64,000 nt of DNA from Litchfieldia alkalitelluris (GTDB lineage: Bacteria; Bacillota; Bacilli; Bacillales; Bacillaceae_L), in assembly GCF_002019645.1 (NCBI RefSeq), contig NZ_KV917374.1, positions 1,376,696 through 1,440,695 of the forward strand, in the 5' to 3' direction. Shown here in pieces: positions 37,602 through 47,298 of this stretch. The position numbers were made by a program, and so were the translations under genes. The first letter of the stretch is position 1, and each line of letters starts with the position of its first letter. A model generated the notes under the pieces. The model made no database searches. It saw nothing but the letters and a program-made list of their open reading frames with translations, and was not told where the DNA came from.

Positions 37602-37751
37602 TCTATTCACACCTTTCATATGTAGTATTTCGCTGATTAAATAATTAATGCGAATAATGATGTTTGTCCATGCACTTTAAATCTTGTTTACATAGTATGT
37701 TATATAGCTCTAAAATATTGGAGCTTTTTAGATTTTGAAAGGGTGTAGCTT

Positions 37752-38414
37752 ATGGATAATAAATTAGGTTTTACAGTCTTAACCCTTACGTCCCTGTTCG
37801 GTTCCATAACAGCTTTTCTAGTAGGTGGATTTGATTCGTTGCTAAAAATTTTATTAACACTGGTAATTATCGATTATCTAACTGGAATCATTTCTGCTTC
37901 CGTAAATAAAACGTTATCAAGTCGAATTGGCTTTAAAGGCATTGCTCAAAAGGTAGTTATTTTTTCATTAGTTGCTGTAGCACACTTAATTGATATGGTT
38001 CTTGGTTATCACCATTTTATCAGAGATTGGACAATCATGTTTTATATTGCCAATGAAATCCTATCAATACTTGAAAATGCAGGGAAAGTTGGAATACCAA
38101 TTCCCCCTATTATCAAGCGTACCATTGAGCTATTACGAAAACAAGGTCCAATTGATTCTGCATCTATCATGGAAAAAGGAAATGAAGACTCGAACAAGAC
38201 AAATAATGATGAATTAGCTGATTCATGTCTGGAAGCTGAAACGAAAATACCTGACGAAATACACAATGAATATAGACAAAAAGAGTCTTCTCAATCTAAA
38301 ACAGGGGAAAACACTAAAGAGTTTGAGCGAGTAGTTGAAGAAGGAACTTACTTGACGATAGATAACCCAGAGAAAACCAAGCCAACTCAAGATAAAAACA
38401 CTTCAGATACTTAA
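37752..38414 (+). CDS. ytkC: Phage-holin-family protein (YtkC-like) with long hydrophilic tail
   Basis: Residues 1-135 match the toxin-secretion/phage-lysis holin family: three or four hydrophobic segments, LVIIDYLTGIISASVNKTLS and the end VGIPIPPIIKRTIELLRKQG. B. subtilis YtkC sits at the same place and is about 140 residues. Here residues 140-220 add a Lys/Glu/Asn-rich tail without hydrophobic segments. No endolysin gene is near, so a lysis role is doubtful. AAAGGGTG lies 6 bases before the ATG. Confidence 0.82.
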   Translation: MDNKLGFTVLTLTSLFGSITAFLVGGFDSLLKILLTLVIIDYLTGIISASVNKTLSSRIGFKGIAQKVVIFSLVAVAHLIDMVLGYHHFIRDWTIMFYIANEILSILENAGKVGIPIPPIIKRTIELLRKQGPIDSASIMEKGNEDSNKTNNDELADSCLEAETKIPDEIHNEYRQKESSQSKTGENTKEFERVVEEGTYLTIDNPEKTKPTQDKNTSDT

Positions 38415-38495
38415 ATATCATTTAATTGAAAATGAATATTTTACGGGGTCTTCTGTAAAGATAAGGTTATCTTATGTACAGGAGTGAAGCTGTAG

Positions 38496-38843
38496 ATGGA
38501 ACAACAACAAAAGAAAACATACTATGTTTCAATTGCCAATGGAGAAATCTCACAATTAAAGACAGCATCACCATGGGACTATAAAATTGAGGCTAATGAT
38601 GAAGAAATTATAGAGTTACGCGAGTGCTTTGATCGTAACTATTCATCAGATTGGCAAGGGTTCTTTAGAGCTCACGTTCCATATGTTCAATATCATCATG
38701 ATCCTGAGAATGATTCTTATGATGATTCAATGCAGAAAGTGTTTAAAATGATTTATCAGCTAGGAGACGAAGAAGCAAGAGAACATATTAAAACATCTGG
38801 AATAATCTCAAGTATTGGGAATGATGGAGAGCTGAATCGATAA
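38496..38843 (+). CDS. Conserved Bacillaceae protein of unknown function
   Basis: A 115-residue soluble, acidic protein beginning MEQQQKKTYYVSIANGEIS with a conserved-looking middle (FFRAHVPYVQYHHDPENDSY). Databases sometimes label relatives hydrolase, without evidence that I know of. AGGAGTG lies about 10 bases before the ATG, and a terminator follows. It lies in the segment between the holin-like and Nudix genes. Confidence 0.7.
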   Translation: MEQQQKKTYYVSIANGEISQLKTASPWDYKIEANDEEIIELRECFDRNYSSDWQGFFRAHVPYVQYHHDPENDSYDDSMQKVFKMIYQLGDEEAREHIKTSGIISSIGNDGELNR

Positions 38844-38878
38844 AAATGATGAGCCTAAATGACAGACAACCATTCAGT

Positions 38879-38923
38879 CACTTTCCGTTAAGTAAATCTA
38901 AATTTAACGGAAGGTGATTTTTT
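38879..38923 (+). terminator. Terminator after the 115-residue protein gene
   Basis: CACTTTCCGTTAA pairs with TTAACGGAAGGTG (one mismatch), followed by ATTTTTTT. Confidence 0.85.
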
Positions 38924-39011
38924 TAATCTGAGAATAAGGTAGAGAATCGATTTATCATGAATGCTTAATTATGATAAGATAGAAAAAACAATTGTCATTG
39001 GAGATTAAATT

Positions 39012-39494
39012 ATGTATAAATTTCAAGACTCATACCAAAATGAAGTTCACTTATCTTTTTCGATAGATCCCTACAGTAACAACCCGAAACATGTTTGGGT
39101 TATTTGTCGATACAAGGACCAATGGTTACTAACAGAACATAGAGAAAGAGGGTTAGAATTTCCTGGAGGGAAAGTCGAGAAAGGAGAAACCCCAGCTGCA
39201 GCAGCACTACGTGAGGTAAAAGAGGAAACTGGAGCCGTAGTAAGCAAATTAGAGTATATTGGTCAGTATAAGGTTTTAGGAAAAGGAAAAACCATTATCA
39301 AGAATATCTATTTTGCAGAAATTGAAAGGCTTATTCATCAGAATAATTACTTTGAAACTTATGGGCCTAGACTCATGTTTGAACTTCCTTCTTCTGTTAA
39401 AAATAATAGCAAATTTAGTTTTATTATGAAGGATGATGTTTTAATATATAGTTTGAAAAGGGTTTCTGAATTACTAACATCAAATAAAAAGTGA
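39012..39494 (+). CDS. ytkD: Nudix hydrolase YtkD
   Basis: A 160-residue Nudix hydrolase. The full Nudix box GX5EX7REUXEEXGU is seen as [20 protein letters not shown] followed by ETGA, near residues 53-76. B. subtilis YtkD acts on nucleoside triphosphates, including oxidised guanine nucleotides, and has also been linked to mRNA 5'-pyrophosphate removal. GGAGA lies 9 bases before the ATG. The neighbouring dps and holin genes are the same as in B. subtilis. Confidence 0.9.
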   Translation: MYKFQDSYQNEVHLSFSIDPYSNNPKHVWVICRYKDQWLLTEHRERGLEFPGGKVEKGETPAAAALREVKEETGAVVSKLEYIGQYKVLGKGKTIIKNIYFAEIERLIHQNNYFETYGPRLMFELPSSVKNNSKFSFIMKDDVLIYSLKRVSELLTSNKK

Positions 39495-39513
39495 CCCAAA
39501 GTGGGCCACAACC
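39481..39513 (-). terminator. Terminator of the ytlA-ytlC-ytlD operon
   Basis: On the minus strand GTGGCCC and GGGTCAC pair around a 5-base loop and are followed by TTTTTATTT. It partly covers the end of ytkD. Confidence 0.75.
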
Positions 39514-39516
39514 TAA

Positions 39517-40323
39517 TTATGTGTTTTTAATTAATCGTCTTTCCAATAATTCCACTAACTGGTACATAAGTGTTGCAAATACAGCAATAATCAACAAGCT
39601 TAATAACACTAGTGTAAAGTTAAACACTTGGAAGCCGTAGATGATTAAATAGCCCAATCCCTTTGAGGATACGAGAAATTCCCCAACAATAACCCCAACC
39701 CAGGATAAACCGACATTTACTTTTAGTGTTGAAATTATGGTCGGAAAAGAGGCTGGTAGTATTGCATCCTTGAAACACTGGCTTCGTTTTGCCCCAAATG
39801 TCTTTAGTACCTTGAGGTAATTTGGATCAACTTCCCTAAAAGAAGTATAAACTACAATTGTCGTGATAATGACTGATATGATTGCGCCCATAGCAATTAT
39901 TGAAAAGTATCCAGGACCAAGGGCAACAATTAATATTGGGCCAAGAGCAACCTTCGGCATGGCATTTAGAATCACGAGGTACGGATCAAAAACACGACTA
40001 AGTCTGGGTGACCACCATAAAAGAGCAGCCAATATTGTTCCAAGAAGAGTCCCCAATATAAATCCAAGGACTGTTTCGAATAAAGTAATGTTTAAATGTA
40101 AGAGTAGTGATCCATCATTGATTTTTGTAATAAATAGATTCCACACCTTAGATGGGGAACTAAAGATTAAAGGGTCGATCCATTGCTTATGACTGGCAAT
40201 TTCCCAGCTGGAAAAGAAAACGATAAAAATTAACAACTGATATAAGCGAACAATTCGTTTCTCTTTTTTTAACTCATTTTTATACTCTTGATGGAGAAGG
40301 TCAATTGTTTTATTAGGCTTCAA
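39517..40323 (-). CDS. ytlD: ABC transporter permease YtlD
   Basis: A 268-residue permease of the SsuC/TauC/ThiX type with six hydrophobic segments. The coupling-helix motif is around [20 protein letters not shown] (EAA loop). The best start is TTG 40323: AAGGAG lies 10 bases upstream inside ytlC, and the length then equals B. subtilis YtlD. It overlaps ytlC by 11 bases. An ATG at 40389 would overlap more deeply without a binding site. The substrate is unknown. The family moves sulfonates, nitrate or thiamine precursors. Confidence 0.88.
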   Translation of the reverse strand: MKPNKTIDLLHQEYKNELKKEKRIVRLYQLLIFIVFFSSWEIASHKQWIDPLIFSSPSKVWNLFITKINDGSLLLHLNITLFETVLGFILGTLLGTILAALLWWSPRLSRVFDPYLVILNAMPKVALGPILIVALGPGYFSIIAMGAIISVIITTIVVYTSFREVDPNYLKVLKTFGAKRSQCFKDAILPASFPTIISTLKVNVGLSWVGVIVGEFLVSSKGLGYLIIYGFQVFNFTLVLLSLLIIAVFATLMYQLVELLERRLIKNT

Positions 40324-41080
40324 GTTGATCCAACTCCTTCCATATTTCTTGGAATAAGATTGAGTAGCTTTGATGCTGTCTTGCATCAAAGGGTTTTAAT
40401 TTTTTTAGTTCAGAAGGAACCTCAAATGTTTTTGCTACTTTACCTGGATTTGCTGAAAGTAAAAAAATTCGATCACTCATGGCAATAGCTTCACCAATAT
40501 CATGGGTCACTAACAAAGCTGTTTTTCGATAATCCTTCAAGGTGGTAGAAACCAGATCTTCTAATTTCAACTTGGTTTGATAATCAAGGGCTGAGAAAGG
40601 TTCATCAAGAAGAAGGATCTTTGGGTTTGTTGCAAGAGTCCGAACGAGAGCAGCTCGTTGTCTCATTCCACCTGATAGTTGTTTTGGAAACGATTTTTCT
40701 ACACCTGATAGTCCAATTTCTTGTAACAACGATAAGGTACGCTCTTTATTTTCAGTACTAAGAATATTCATTGTTTTTAGACCGACCACAATATTCTCTT
40801 CGATTGTTTTCCAAGGAAAGAGATAATCCTCTTGAAGCATATAGCCAATTGAGGACTTTGCTTTACTAAGAGGTAAATTCTCTATCATTATCTCTCCTGA
40901 GGTGGGCTTTATCAGCCCGGCAATAATGGACAATAAAGTTGTTTTTCCACACCCACTTGGGCCAAGAAAGGAGATAAACTCCCCTTCCTTGATAGTCAGA
41001 GAAATATCTTCTAAAGCTGTTGTTGCCGTGTCTTTACTAAAGTAGGTGTGATGAATATTACTAACCGATAAAAAGTTCAT
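40313..41080 (-). CDS. ytlC: ABC transporter ATP-binding protein YtlC
   Basis: A 255-residue ATPase of the SsuB/TauB/ThiZ type. Walker A is [10 protein letters not shown], the Q-loop [11 protein letters not shown], the signature [11 protein letters not shown], Walker [13 protein letters not shown] and the H-loop [11 protein letters not shown] 41080 follows AAGGAG by 9 bases, and a GTG at 41089 touches it. It sits between the binding-protein and permease genes in one operon. Confidence 0.91.
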   Translation of the reverse strand: MNFLSVSNIHHTYFSKDTATTALEDISLTIKEGEFISFLGPSGCGKTTLLSIIAGLIKPTSGEIMIENLPLSKAKSSIGYMLQEDYLFPWKTIEENIVVGLKTMNILSTENKERTLSLLQEIGLSGVEKSFPKQLSGGMRQRAALVRTLATNPKILLLDEPFSALDYQTKLKLEDLVSTTLKDYRKTALLVTHDIGEAIAMSDRIFLLSANPGKVAKTFEVPSELKKLKPFDARQHQSYSILFQEIWKELDQLEA

Positions 41081-41092
41081 TCTTTTCACTCC

Positions 41093-42079
41093 TTATTCAG
41101 AAATGACCTTTTCAGCTATGGATGTATTCACAAGTACCTCAAGATCAATTCGCTCAGGTAATTCTCCAGCTTCATCCATAATATTTTGAAGATTATTCCA
41201 TTCTCCTTCATTTAGAATTGGATCAGTTGCGAACGAACCTTGACTTTTATATCGATCTACCACTTTTGTAAGCAGGTCAATTGATGTGTCAGGGAAATGC
41301 TCAGAGATTGACTCTGCAATGGCTTCGGGACTATTTTCTGCTACCCATTGTTGAGCAGTATAAATCGCACGTGTGAACTTCTCGATAGCTTCTTCATTCT
41401 CACTAATAAAGCTTTCCTTCGCCATAAATGAGGTATAAGGAACATGCCCGGATTCTTCACCAAATGAAGCGATAATATAGCCACGGCCTTCTTCTTCAAA
41501 AATACTAGCAGTTGGCTCGAATAGTTGGACGAAATCACCTGTGCCTGATGAGAATGCACTTGCAATGTTAGCAAAATCAACATTTTGGATAAGCTCTAAA
41601 TCATTATGGGGATCGATGCCATGCTGCTTTAAGACAAACTCACCAACCATTTGTGGCATTCCACCTTTACGTTGACCAAGGAATGTACTTCCTTTTAATT
41701 GATCCCATTCAAAGTGATCAATCTTATCTCTTGAAACTAAGAAAGTTCCATCTGTTTGTGTTAATTGAGCAAAGTTGATCACTGGATCTGTTGAGCCTTG
41801 TGCTTCTACATAAATAGAAGTTTCAGATCCAACAAGACCGATATCTATTCCATCTGACAATATAGCGGTCATTGTCTTATCGCCTCCGGCAGTCGTTGTT
41901 AACTCAATTTCTAGCCCTTCATCTTCAAAAAATCCTTCTGATAGGGCAACATAAAGAGGAGCATAAAAAATTGTGTGTGCAACCTCACCCACTTTTAATT
42001 TTTGAACACTATCATTATTACAAGCCGCTAATGGTAAGATAAGGATTATTGAAAAAAATAACACTAAAATACGTCGCAT
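41093..42079 (-). CDS. ytlA: ABC transporter substrate-binding lipoprotein YtlA
   Basis: A 328-residue lipoprotein of the NMT1/SsuA-like family: signal peptide with lipobox LPLAAC (about Cys20), then two periplasmic-binding-protein type II lobes (FYAPLYVALSEGFFEDEGLE is the family's start). ATG 42079 has GGAGG at 8 bases. The longer frame from 42166 has no site and would spoil the signal peptide. I looked for a TPP riboswitch upstream and found none, so a thiamine-precursor role is not supported by regulation. Confidence 0.9.
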   Translation of the reverse strand: MRRILVLFFSIILILPLAACNNDSVQKLKVGEVAHTIFYAPLYVALSEGFFEDEGLEIELTTTAGGDKTMTAILSDGIDIGLVGSETSIYVEAQGSTDPVINFAQLTQTDGTFLVSRDKIDHFEWDQLKGSTFLGQRKGGMPQMVGEFVLKQHGIDPHNDLELIQNVDFANIASAFSSGTGDFVQLFEPTASIFEEEGRGYIIASFGEESGHVPYTSFMAKESFISENEEAIEKFTRAIYTAQQWVAENSPEAIAESISEHFPDTSIDLLTKVVDRYKSQGSFATDPILNEGEWNNLQNIMDEAGELPERIDLEVLVNTSIAEKVISE

Positions 42080-42195
42080 AATACATACCTCCAAAATATT
42101 AGTAAAACCAATAAATCGATTCATACAGTAGACTATGTAAGGTGATAAAAATGTGTGAATGCCCATATAAAAAATTTTTAAAAAGGAGTGTTCCG

Positions 42196-42990
42196 ATGTT
42201 AGTAGACGGACACATCATTGAAAAACAAAGATATCCATCCCCTAACCCTCGAATAGACTTGTTTCTTGTAACCTACATATGCCAAGGGTTGAAAATTAAA
42301 GGGTTTTTAGCAGAACCAAAGGAAGATAAACTCTATGATGGGTTTTTATATTTACGTGGTGGGATAAAAAACGTAGGTAAAGTAAGAATCGGAAGAATTA
42401 TTCAGTTTGCTTCTGAAGGTTTTGTTGTAATGGCCCCTTTTTACCGTGGTAATCAAGGTGGAGAAGGGGATGAAGACTTCGGGGGGGATGACCGTCATGA
42501 CGCACTTGCAGCCTTTAAATTACTTGAAAATCATCTAAAGGTTAATCCTAACCGAATTCATGTTTTTGGATTTTCGCGTGGTGGCGTGATGGCTTTGATC
42601 ACTGCGATTCAGCATGAAAGAACATGTTCAATCGTCTGTTGGGGAGGGGTAAGTGATATGAGCTTAACCTATGATGAAAGAAAGGATCTCAGACGGATGA
42701 TGAAAAGAGTCATTGGCGGTACACCGCGAAAATATCCTGGTCGCTATAAGTGGAGAACTCCATTATATGAATTGGAAAATCTAAAAGCCCCCGTTTTGAT
42801 TATTCATGGTGAAAAAGACGAAAACGTTTCTGTAGAACACTCACATCGACTTGAAAAACGATTAAATGAACTTGGTAAAGAAGTTAAGAGCTTGTATTTT
42901 GAAAATTTTACTCATTATTTTCCGCCACATGAAAATCGACAAACTGTTAAACAATTAACAGAATGGATGAAAAGCCAAGGGTTGAAATGA
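42196..42990 (+). CDS. ytmA: Alpha/beta hydrolase YtmA
   Basis: A 264-residue serine hydrolase of the S9/esterase type. The nucleophile Ser is in VFGFSRGGVMA (GxSxG), the acid in IIHGEKDENVSV and the His in ENFTHYFPP. No signal peptide. Its natural substrate is unknown. ATG 42196 follows AAGGAG by 8 bases. A longer frame from 42142 has no site. It is divergent from ytlA, and ytmB follows closely. Confidence 0.87.
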   Translation: MLVDGHIIEKQRYPSPNPRIDLFLVTYICQGLKIKGFLAEPKEDKLYDGFLYLRGGIKNVGKVRIGRIIQFASEGFVVMAPFYRGNQGGEGDEDFGGDDRHDALAAFKLLENHLKVNPNRIHVFGFSRGGVMALITAIQHERTCSIVCWGGVSDMSLTYDERKDLRRMMKRVIGGTPRKYPGRYKWRTPLYELENLKAPVLIIHGEKDENVSVEHSHRLEKRLNELGKEVKSLYFENFTHYFPPHENRQTVKQLTEWMKSQGLK

Positions 42991-43028
42991 TAAAATAAAG
43001 ATAACTAAAATACAAGGAGAGTTGAGAA

Positions 43029-43271
43029 ATGGGAATGCCATTGGAGCTTAATACGTTAATTGTAACGAAAGGAAACGAACAAAGGATCGAAGAAAATTTG
43101 TTCTCTGTTGTAAAACAAGGATATCGATTATATCCAATTGATATTCCTTTAGAAGTAAGAAAAACACTAGAAAGTGAAACAAGTGGACAAGCAATTATAA
43201 AGAAGCTAGAACTTGAGGGAAACACTACAAAATTGACCTATCAACTAATCTCATTGAACTCGACAAATTAA
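43029..43271 (+). CDS. ytmB: DUF2584-family protein YtmB
   Basis: An 80-residue protein that begins MGMPLELNTLIVTKGNEQRI and ends LTYQLISLNSTN, closely following B. subtilis YtmB (DUF2584). It is predicted to be a small beta-rich protein of unknown function. AAGGAG lies 9 bases before the ATG. It is probably co-transcribed with ytmA, 38 bases upstream. Confidence 0.9.
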   Translation: MGMPLELNTLIVTKGNEQRIEENLFSVVKQGYRLYPIDIPLEVRKTLESETSGQAIIKKLELEGNTTKLTYQLISLNSTN

Positions 43272-43279
43272 TTACAGAA

Positions 43280-43326
43280 AAAAATCCATTGGAGCCTAAA
43301 ATATAGGGCTCTTAATGGATTTTTTA
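43280..43326. terminator. Bidirectional terminator between ytmB and pckA
   Basis: AAAAATCCATT at about 43280-43290 pairs with AATGGATTTTT at about 43314-43324, with inner CCT/AGG pairing. A-rich before and T-rich after. It serves the two convergent units. Confidence 0.85.
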
Positions 43327-43384
43327 CAAAAGTTGTTTTCGTAAACTGGTGGTTTATTAGCAACCCTCTTTTAGATAAAGAGCG

Positions 43385-44965
43385 TTAAAGTGGACCGCCC
43401 TTTTGGATTACGTCATTTGGCACATTTGTGAATTTCTTGAAATTATCTTCAAATTTTAATGCTAGCTCTTTAGCTTTAATGTAGTAGGCACTTTGGTCAA
43501 CCCATGTGTTTGAAGGCTGTAATAAGTCATCAGGTACACCTGGTATATGAATAGGTATCTCTAATCCAAAAATATCAGATTTTACAGTTTCAGTATGTTG
43601 GAGCTCGCCTTCAATAGCTGCCTGAACCATTGCTCTGGTGTATTTTAAGTTGACTCTAGTACCAACACCATATTCTCCACCAGTCCACCCTGTATTTACT
43701 AAATAAACCTGCACTTGATGTTGATCAATCAGTTTACCTAACATTGTGGCATAGCTTGTCGCTGGTAGTGGTAAAAAGGGTGATCCGAAGCAGGTTGAGA
43801 ATGTTGCTTTTGGTGAAGTGATTCCACGTTCAGTCCCAGCCAATTTACTCGTATAGCCACTTAAAAAATGGTACATGGCTTGTTCCTTCGTAAGTTTACT
43901 AATAGGAGGTAATACTCCAAAAGCATCAGCGGTCAAAAATAGTATTGTGTTGGGGTGACCAGCAATACTAGGGAATACGATATTATCCATGGCCTCGATT
44001 GGATAAGCAGCACGTGTGTTTTCTGTCAATGAACCATCGTCATAATCAGCCACCCTAGAAATTGGATCAATCATTACATTTTCTAAAACTGAGCCAAACC
44101 GAATCGCATCAAAGATTTGTGGTTCTTTTTCTCTTGAGAGTGAAATGCATTTTGCATAACAGCCACCTTCAATGTTAAACACTCCAGCATTGGACCAAGC
44201 ATGTTCATCATCACCAATTAGCTTTCGTTTCGGGTCAGCTGAAAGGGTGGTTTTTCCAGTACCTGAAAGACCGAAAAATAAAGCCACATCGCCTTCTTTC
44301 CCAATATTTGCTGAGCAGTGCATCGGCAGTATACCTTTCTTTGGTAAAAGATAGTTCATAACCGAAAAAACTGATTTCTTCATTTCACCCGCATATTCTG
44401 TTCCACCGATAAGGATTACTCTTTTTTCGAATGAAATCATTATGAATGTTTCTGAATGTGTGCCGTCAATCACTGGATCTGCCTTGAAAGTCGGGGCTGA
44501 GATAATCGTGAATTCTGCTTGATGATGCTCGTTTTCTGTTGGCTCTAAAAACAATGCTTTAGCAAACAAATTATGCCAAGCATATTCATTGATTACCCGT
44601 ATACCCATACGATGTGAAGGATCAGCGCCAGCAAAGCCGTTATAGACGAATACTTCCTTTTTTGCATTAAGATGCGATAATACTTTTTCATAAACTTGAG
44701 CAAATACAGCCTGCGAGATAGGTTGATTGACTGATCCCCAATCGATTTCTCCTTCTATAGAAGGTTCATTAACGATGTATTTATCTTTGGGTGAGCGACC
44801 TGTATACTTTCCGGTGGTAACACAGATTGCGCCTGAGGATGTCAACATCCCCTCATTCCTGTTAAGTACTTTCTCGACAAGATGTGGTGTGGATAAATTA
44901 TGATGAAAATTTCCTTGATTCAATAATAAGCTTACTTTTTCTTGTGAAACATCTACTGAACTCAT
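43385..44965 (-). CDS. pckA: Phosphoenolpyruvate carboxykinase (ATP)
   Basis: PckA converts oxaloacetate and ATP to phosphoenolpyruvate in gluconeogenesis. It has 526 residues. [20 protein letters not shown] is the kinase-1 phosphate loop with the metal-binding Asp nearby (GDDEHAW), and [10 protein letters not shown] and [10 protein letters not shown] are family motifs. AAAGGGTGG lies 6 bases before the ATG. It is divergent from metK, as in B. subtilis. Confidence 0.97.
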   Translation of the reverse strand: MSSVDVSQEKVSLLLNQGNFHHNLSTPHLVEKVLNRNEGMLTSSGAICVTTGKYTGRSPKDKYIVNEPSIEGEIDWGSVNQPISQAVFAQVYEKVLSHLNAKKEVFVYNGFAGADPSHRMGIRVINEYAWHNLFAKALFLEPTENEHHQAEFTIISAPTFKADPVIDGTHSETFIMISFEKRVILIGGTEYAGEMKKSVFSVMNYLLPKKGILPMHCSANIGKEGDVALFFGLSGTGKTTLSADPKRKLIGDDEHAWSNAGVFNIEGGCYAKCISLSREKEPQIFDAIRFGSVLENVMIDPISRVADYDDGSLTENTRAAYPIEAMDNIVFPSIAGHPNTILFLTADAFGVLPPISKLTKEQAMYHFLSGYTSKLAGTERGITSPKATFSTCFGSPFLPLPATSYATMLGKLIDQHQVQVYLVNTGWTGGEYGVGTRVNLKYTRAMVQAAIEGELQHTETVKSDIFGLEIPIHIPGVPDDLLQPSNTWVDQSAYYIKAKELALKFEDNFKKFTNVPNDVIQKGGPL

Positions 44966-45143
44966 AAAAAACCACCCTTTTTAGACTGTTTTTCAAAATT
45001 AGTATAACACATTTAATTTAATAGTCTATACTATTTATACGCCATTTTACGCTTTTACTAATGAAAATGTGATAAATCATTTTGCCATAATATAAGGCTA
45101 TTCAATCTACTAAAAGTCCTTTAAAAACTTTGGACCAATTCTG

Positions 45144-45173
45144 TTGACATTGAAAGGAAACGTACGATATGAT
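45144..45173 (+). promoter_or_regulatory. Sigma-A promoter of the metK leader
   Basis: TTGACA at 45144-45149, an 18-base spacer, and TATGAT at 45168-45173, about 18 bases before the S-box aptamer. Confidence 0.85.
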
Positions 45174-45190
45174 ATGTCATTGAACGGATA

Positions 45191-45408
45191 CTCTCTTATC
45201 CCGAGCTGGTGGAGGGACAGGCCCAATGAAACCCGGCAACCATTACTATTTGAAGAATGACTCTAATTGTTAAGTTTGTTTGGCGATTAGTTTTTTTAAA
45301 CATAGTGATAAGGTGCTAACCTGATGCAAGGCATGGCCTTGAGCGATAAGAGTGAAAGGTGATTACGTAAAATAAACCCTTTCCTCTATTTGTAGGGAAG
45401 GTTTTTTT
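45191..45408 (+). promoter_or_regulatory. SAM-I (S-box) riboswitch with terminator
   Basis: Stem P1 is CTCTTATC (45193-45200) with GATAAGAG (45345-45352). Between them are the family signatures GAGCTGGTGGAGGGACAGGC, CCAATGAAACCCGGCAACC, AAGGTGCTAACCTGATGCAA and GAGCGATAAGAG. A terminator follows at about 45375-45408 (AACCCTTTCC with GGGAAGGTT and seven T). With SAM bound, transcription should stop before metK. The metK start is a further 247 bases on, with no gene in between. Confidence 0.97.
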
Positions 45409-45654
45409 ATTTCTATACGTATATTGGCAGGTAGCATAAGAAATTTCTTACAACAGGCTATAAATGTGTCACATCGTGTTTTTACATAATGTTTTTTCAG
45501 AAAGTCCGCTTCACAATTTGTGATTATAATTTAATAGCGAAGTTTTCTTCATAAAATGGGATTAAGTTATGAATACTAAGGGAATGAGTACCGTATCTAA
45601 AACAATGTGGAAGCAGAGAATGCTTTCGCAATTTATAAGGAGGAAGCGTTTGTT

Positions 45655-46854
45655 ATGTCAAAAAAACGCCGTTTATTTACTTCAGAATCAGTAACAGAGG
45701 GACATCCAGATAAAATTTCTGACCAGATTTCAGATTCAATTCTTGATGCAATTCTTGCAAATGATCCAAATGCACGTGTTGCGTGTGAAACATCTGTTAC
45801 AACGGGCTTAGTGTTAGTAGCAGGGGAAATCACAACGTCTACATATGTTGATATCCCGAAAATCGTTCGTGAAACCATTCGTGGAATTGGTTATACTCGT
45901 GCTAAATATGGCTTCGATGCAGAAACTTGTGCGGTACTGACTTCTATTGATGAGCAATCAGCTGATATCGCAATGGGGGTTGATCAGGCTTTAGAGGCTC
46001 GTGAAGGTCAAATGACTGATGAAGAAATCGACGCTATTGGGGCTGGTGACCAAGGTTTAATGTTTGGATTTGCTATTAATGAAACAAAAGAACTTATGCC
46101 ACTTCCAATTTCATTAGCACACAAGCTAGCTCGTCGTTTAACAGAAGTTCGTAAAGAAGATATCCTTCCATACCTTCGCCCAGATGGGAAAACTCAGGTA
46201 ACGGTTGAGTATGATGAAAATGATAAGCCTGTAAGAATCGACACAATCGTTATTTCTACTCAGCACCATCCAGAAGTATCATTAGAACGTATTCAACGTA
46301 ACATTAAAGAACATGTCATTAATCCAGTTGTTCCTGCTGAATTAATTGATGAAGAAACGAAATATTTTATCAACCCAACTGGCCGTTTTGTTATCGGTGG
46401 ACCACAAGGTGACGCTGGACTAACTGGTCGTAAAATAATCGTTGATACGTATGGTGGATATGCTCGTCATGGTGGTGGAGCATTCTCTGGAAAAGACGCA
46501 ACAAAAGTTGACCGTTCAGCAGCATATGCAGCTCGTTATGTTGCAAAGAACATCGTTGCAGCTGGTCTAGCTGACAAGTGTGAAGTTCAATTAGCTTATG
46601 CTATTGGGGTTGCTCAACCGGTGTCAATCGCAATCGACACTTTTGGAACTGGACAAGTTGAAGAAGAGGTATTAGTAGAAGTGGTACGTAGTAACTTTGA
46701 TCTGCGTCCTGCTGGAATTATTAAAATGCTAGATCTACGCCGTCCAATCTATAAGCAAACAGCTGCTTATGGTCACTTTGGTAGAACTGATTTAGATTTA
46801 CCATGGGAAAGAACGGATAAAGCTGAAGCTCTAAAAAAACAAGCGTTAAGCTAA
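45655..46854 (+). CDS. metK: S-adenosylmethionine synthetase
   Basis: MetK makes SAM from methionine and ATP. The 399-residue protein has the signatures [19 protein letters not shown] with the catalytic His, [10 protein letters not shown], and [22 protein letters not shown] 45655 follows AAGGAGG by 12 bases. An upstream in-frame start at 45607 is not needed. Control by the SAM riboswitch upstream closes a product-feedback loop. LuxS elsewhere in this window acts in the same methyl cycle. Confidence 0.97.
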   Translation: MSKKRRLFTSESVTEGHPDKISDQISDSILDAILANDPNARVACETSVTTGLVLVAGEITTSTYVDIPKIVRETIRGIGYTRAKYGFDAETCAVLTSIDEQSADIAMGVDQALEAREGQMTDEEIDAIGAGDQGLMFGFAINETKELMPLPISLAHKLARRLTEVRKEDILPYLRPDGKTQVTVEYDENDKPVRIDTIVISTQHHPEVSLERIQRNIKEHVINPVVPAELIDEETKYFINPTGRFVIGGPQGDAGLTGRKIIVDTYGGYARHGGGAFSGKDATKVDRSAAYAARYVAKNIVAAGLADKCEVQLAYAIGVAQPVSIAIDTFGTGQVEEEVLVEVVRSNFDLRPAGIIKMLDLRRPIYKQTAAYGHFGRTDLDLPWERTDKAEALKKQALS

Positions 46855-46867
46855 ATGAGATCATTTG

Positions 46868-46900
46868 GGTTACACAATAAAATTGTGTAGCTCTTTTTTA
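46868..46900 (+). terminator. Terminator of metK
   Basis: TTACACAAT (46870-46878) pairs with ATTGTGTA (46882-46889), followed by CTCTTTTTTA. Confidence 0.85.
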
Positions 46901-46928
46901 TATGTAGGTAAATTTATTTATTCTTGTG

Positions 46929-47063
46929 ATGGTTGTTTGGTTTATGGCTGGTTCAGTCAGATATGAAAAACATCTAGTTAGAAAATTGCGGGCAAAAAAT
47001 CAGGCGAGAAAAGAAGAACATCCGGTCGGAGCAATCATCCAAGGGAGGAAGGACTCAAATTAG
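46929..47063 (+). CDS. Possible 44-residue small membrane protein
   Basis: A short frame beginning MVVWFMAGSVRYEKHLVRKL, then a basic stretch (RAKNQARKEEH) and GAIIQGRKDSN. It has one short hydrophobic N-terminus followed by many Lys/Arg, a plausible single-pass topology. The ribosome binding site is poor (AGGTAAA about 16 bases upstream). It lies between the metK terminator and asnB. I do not recognise it, and chance is possible. Confidence 0.3.
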   Translation: MVVWFMAGSVRYEKHLVRKLRAKNQARKEEHPVGAIIQGRKDSN

Positions 47064-47196
47064 TTAACTGTGGTAAAATGTAACAAAGATTATAGCTTGT
47101 CCTTTTTAGTGGAATAATGTAACCTTTTGTAAAAAAATACGTCTTATACTATGATGGTTATGTTACAATTTACTAATGGTTAAACTTAGCGTATAG

Positions 47197-47217
47197 GTGT
47201 AAAATATTACTTTACAC
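47197..47217 (+). promoter_or_regulatory. Inverted repeat upstream of asnB
   Basis: GTGTAAA at 47197-47203 and TTTACAC at 47211-47217 form a perfect 7-base inverted repeat 82 bases before asnB. The spacing suits a dimeric regulator. I could not name the protein. No T-box or known riboswitch was found in 46900-47298. Confidence 0.4.
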
Positions 47218-47298
47218 AATTGGTAATAGGTTCTTATTTTATAAGCACGATTAGCAATTATATTGATATAAAATATTTATAAGAAGGTGAACTACATA

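Noticed and set aside
42080-42195. TPP riboswitch before the ytlACD operon
   Set aside because: I searched for the conserved CUGAGA and ACCUGA-type elements because the transporter type can carry thiamine precursors. They are absent.
46903-47298. T-box leader for asnB
   Set aside because: No T-box core TGGNACCGCG-like sequence and no terminator/antiterminator pair was found.
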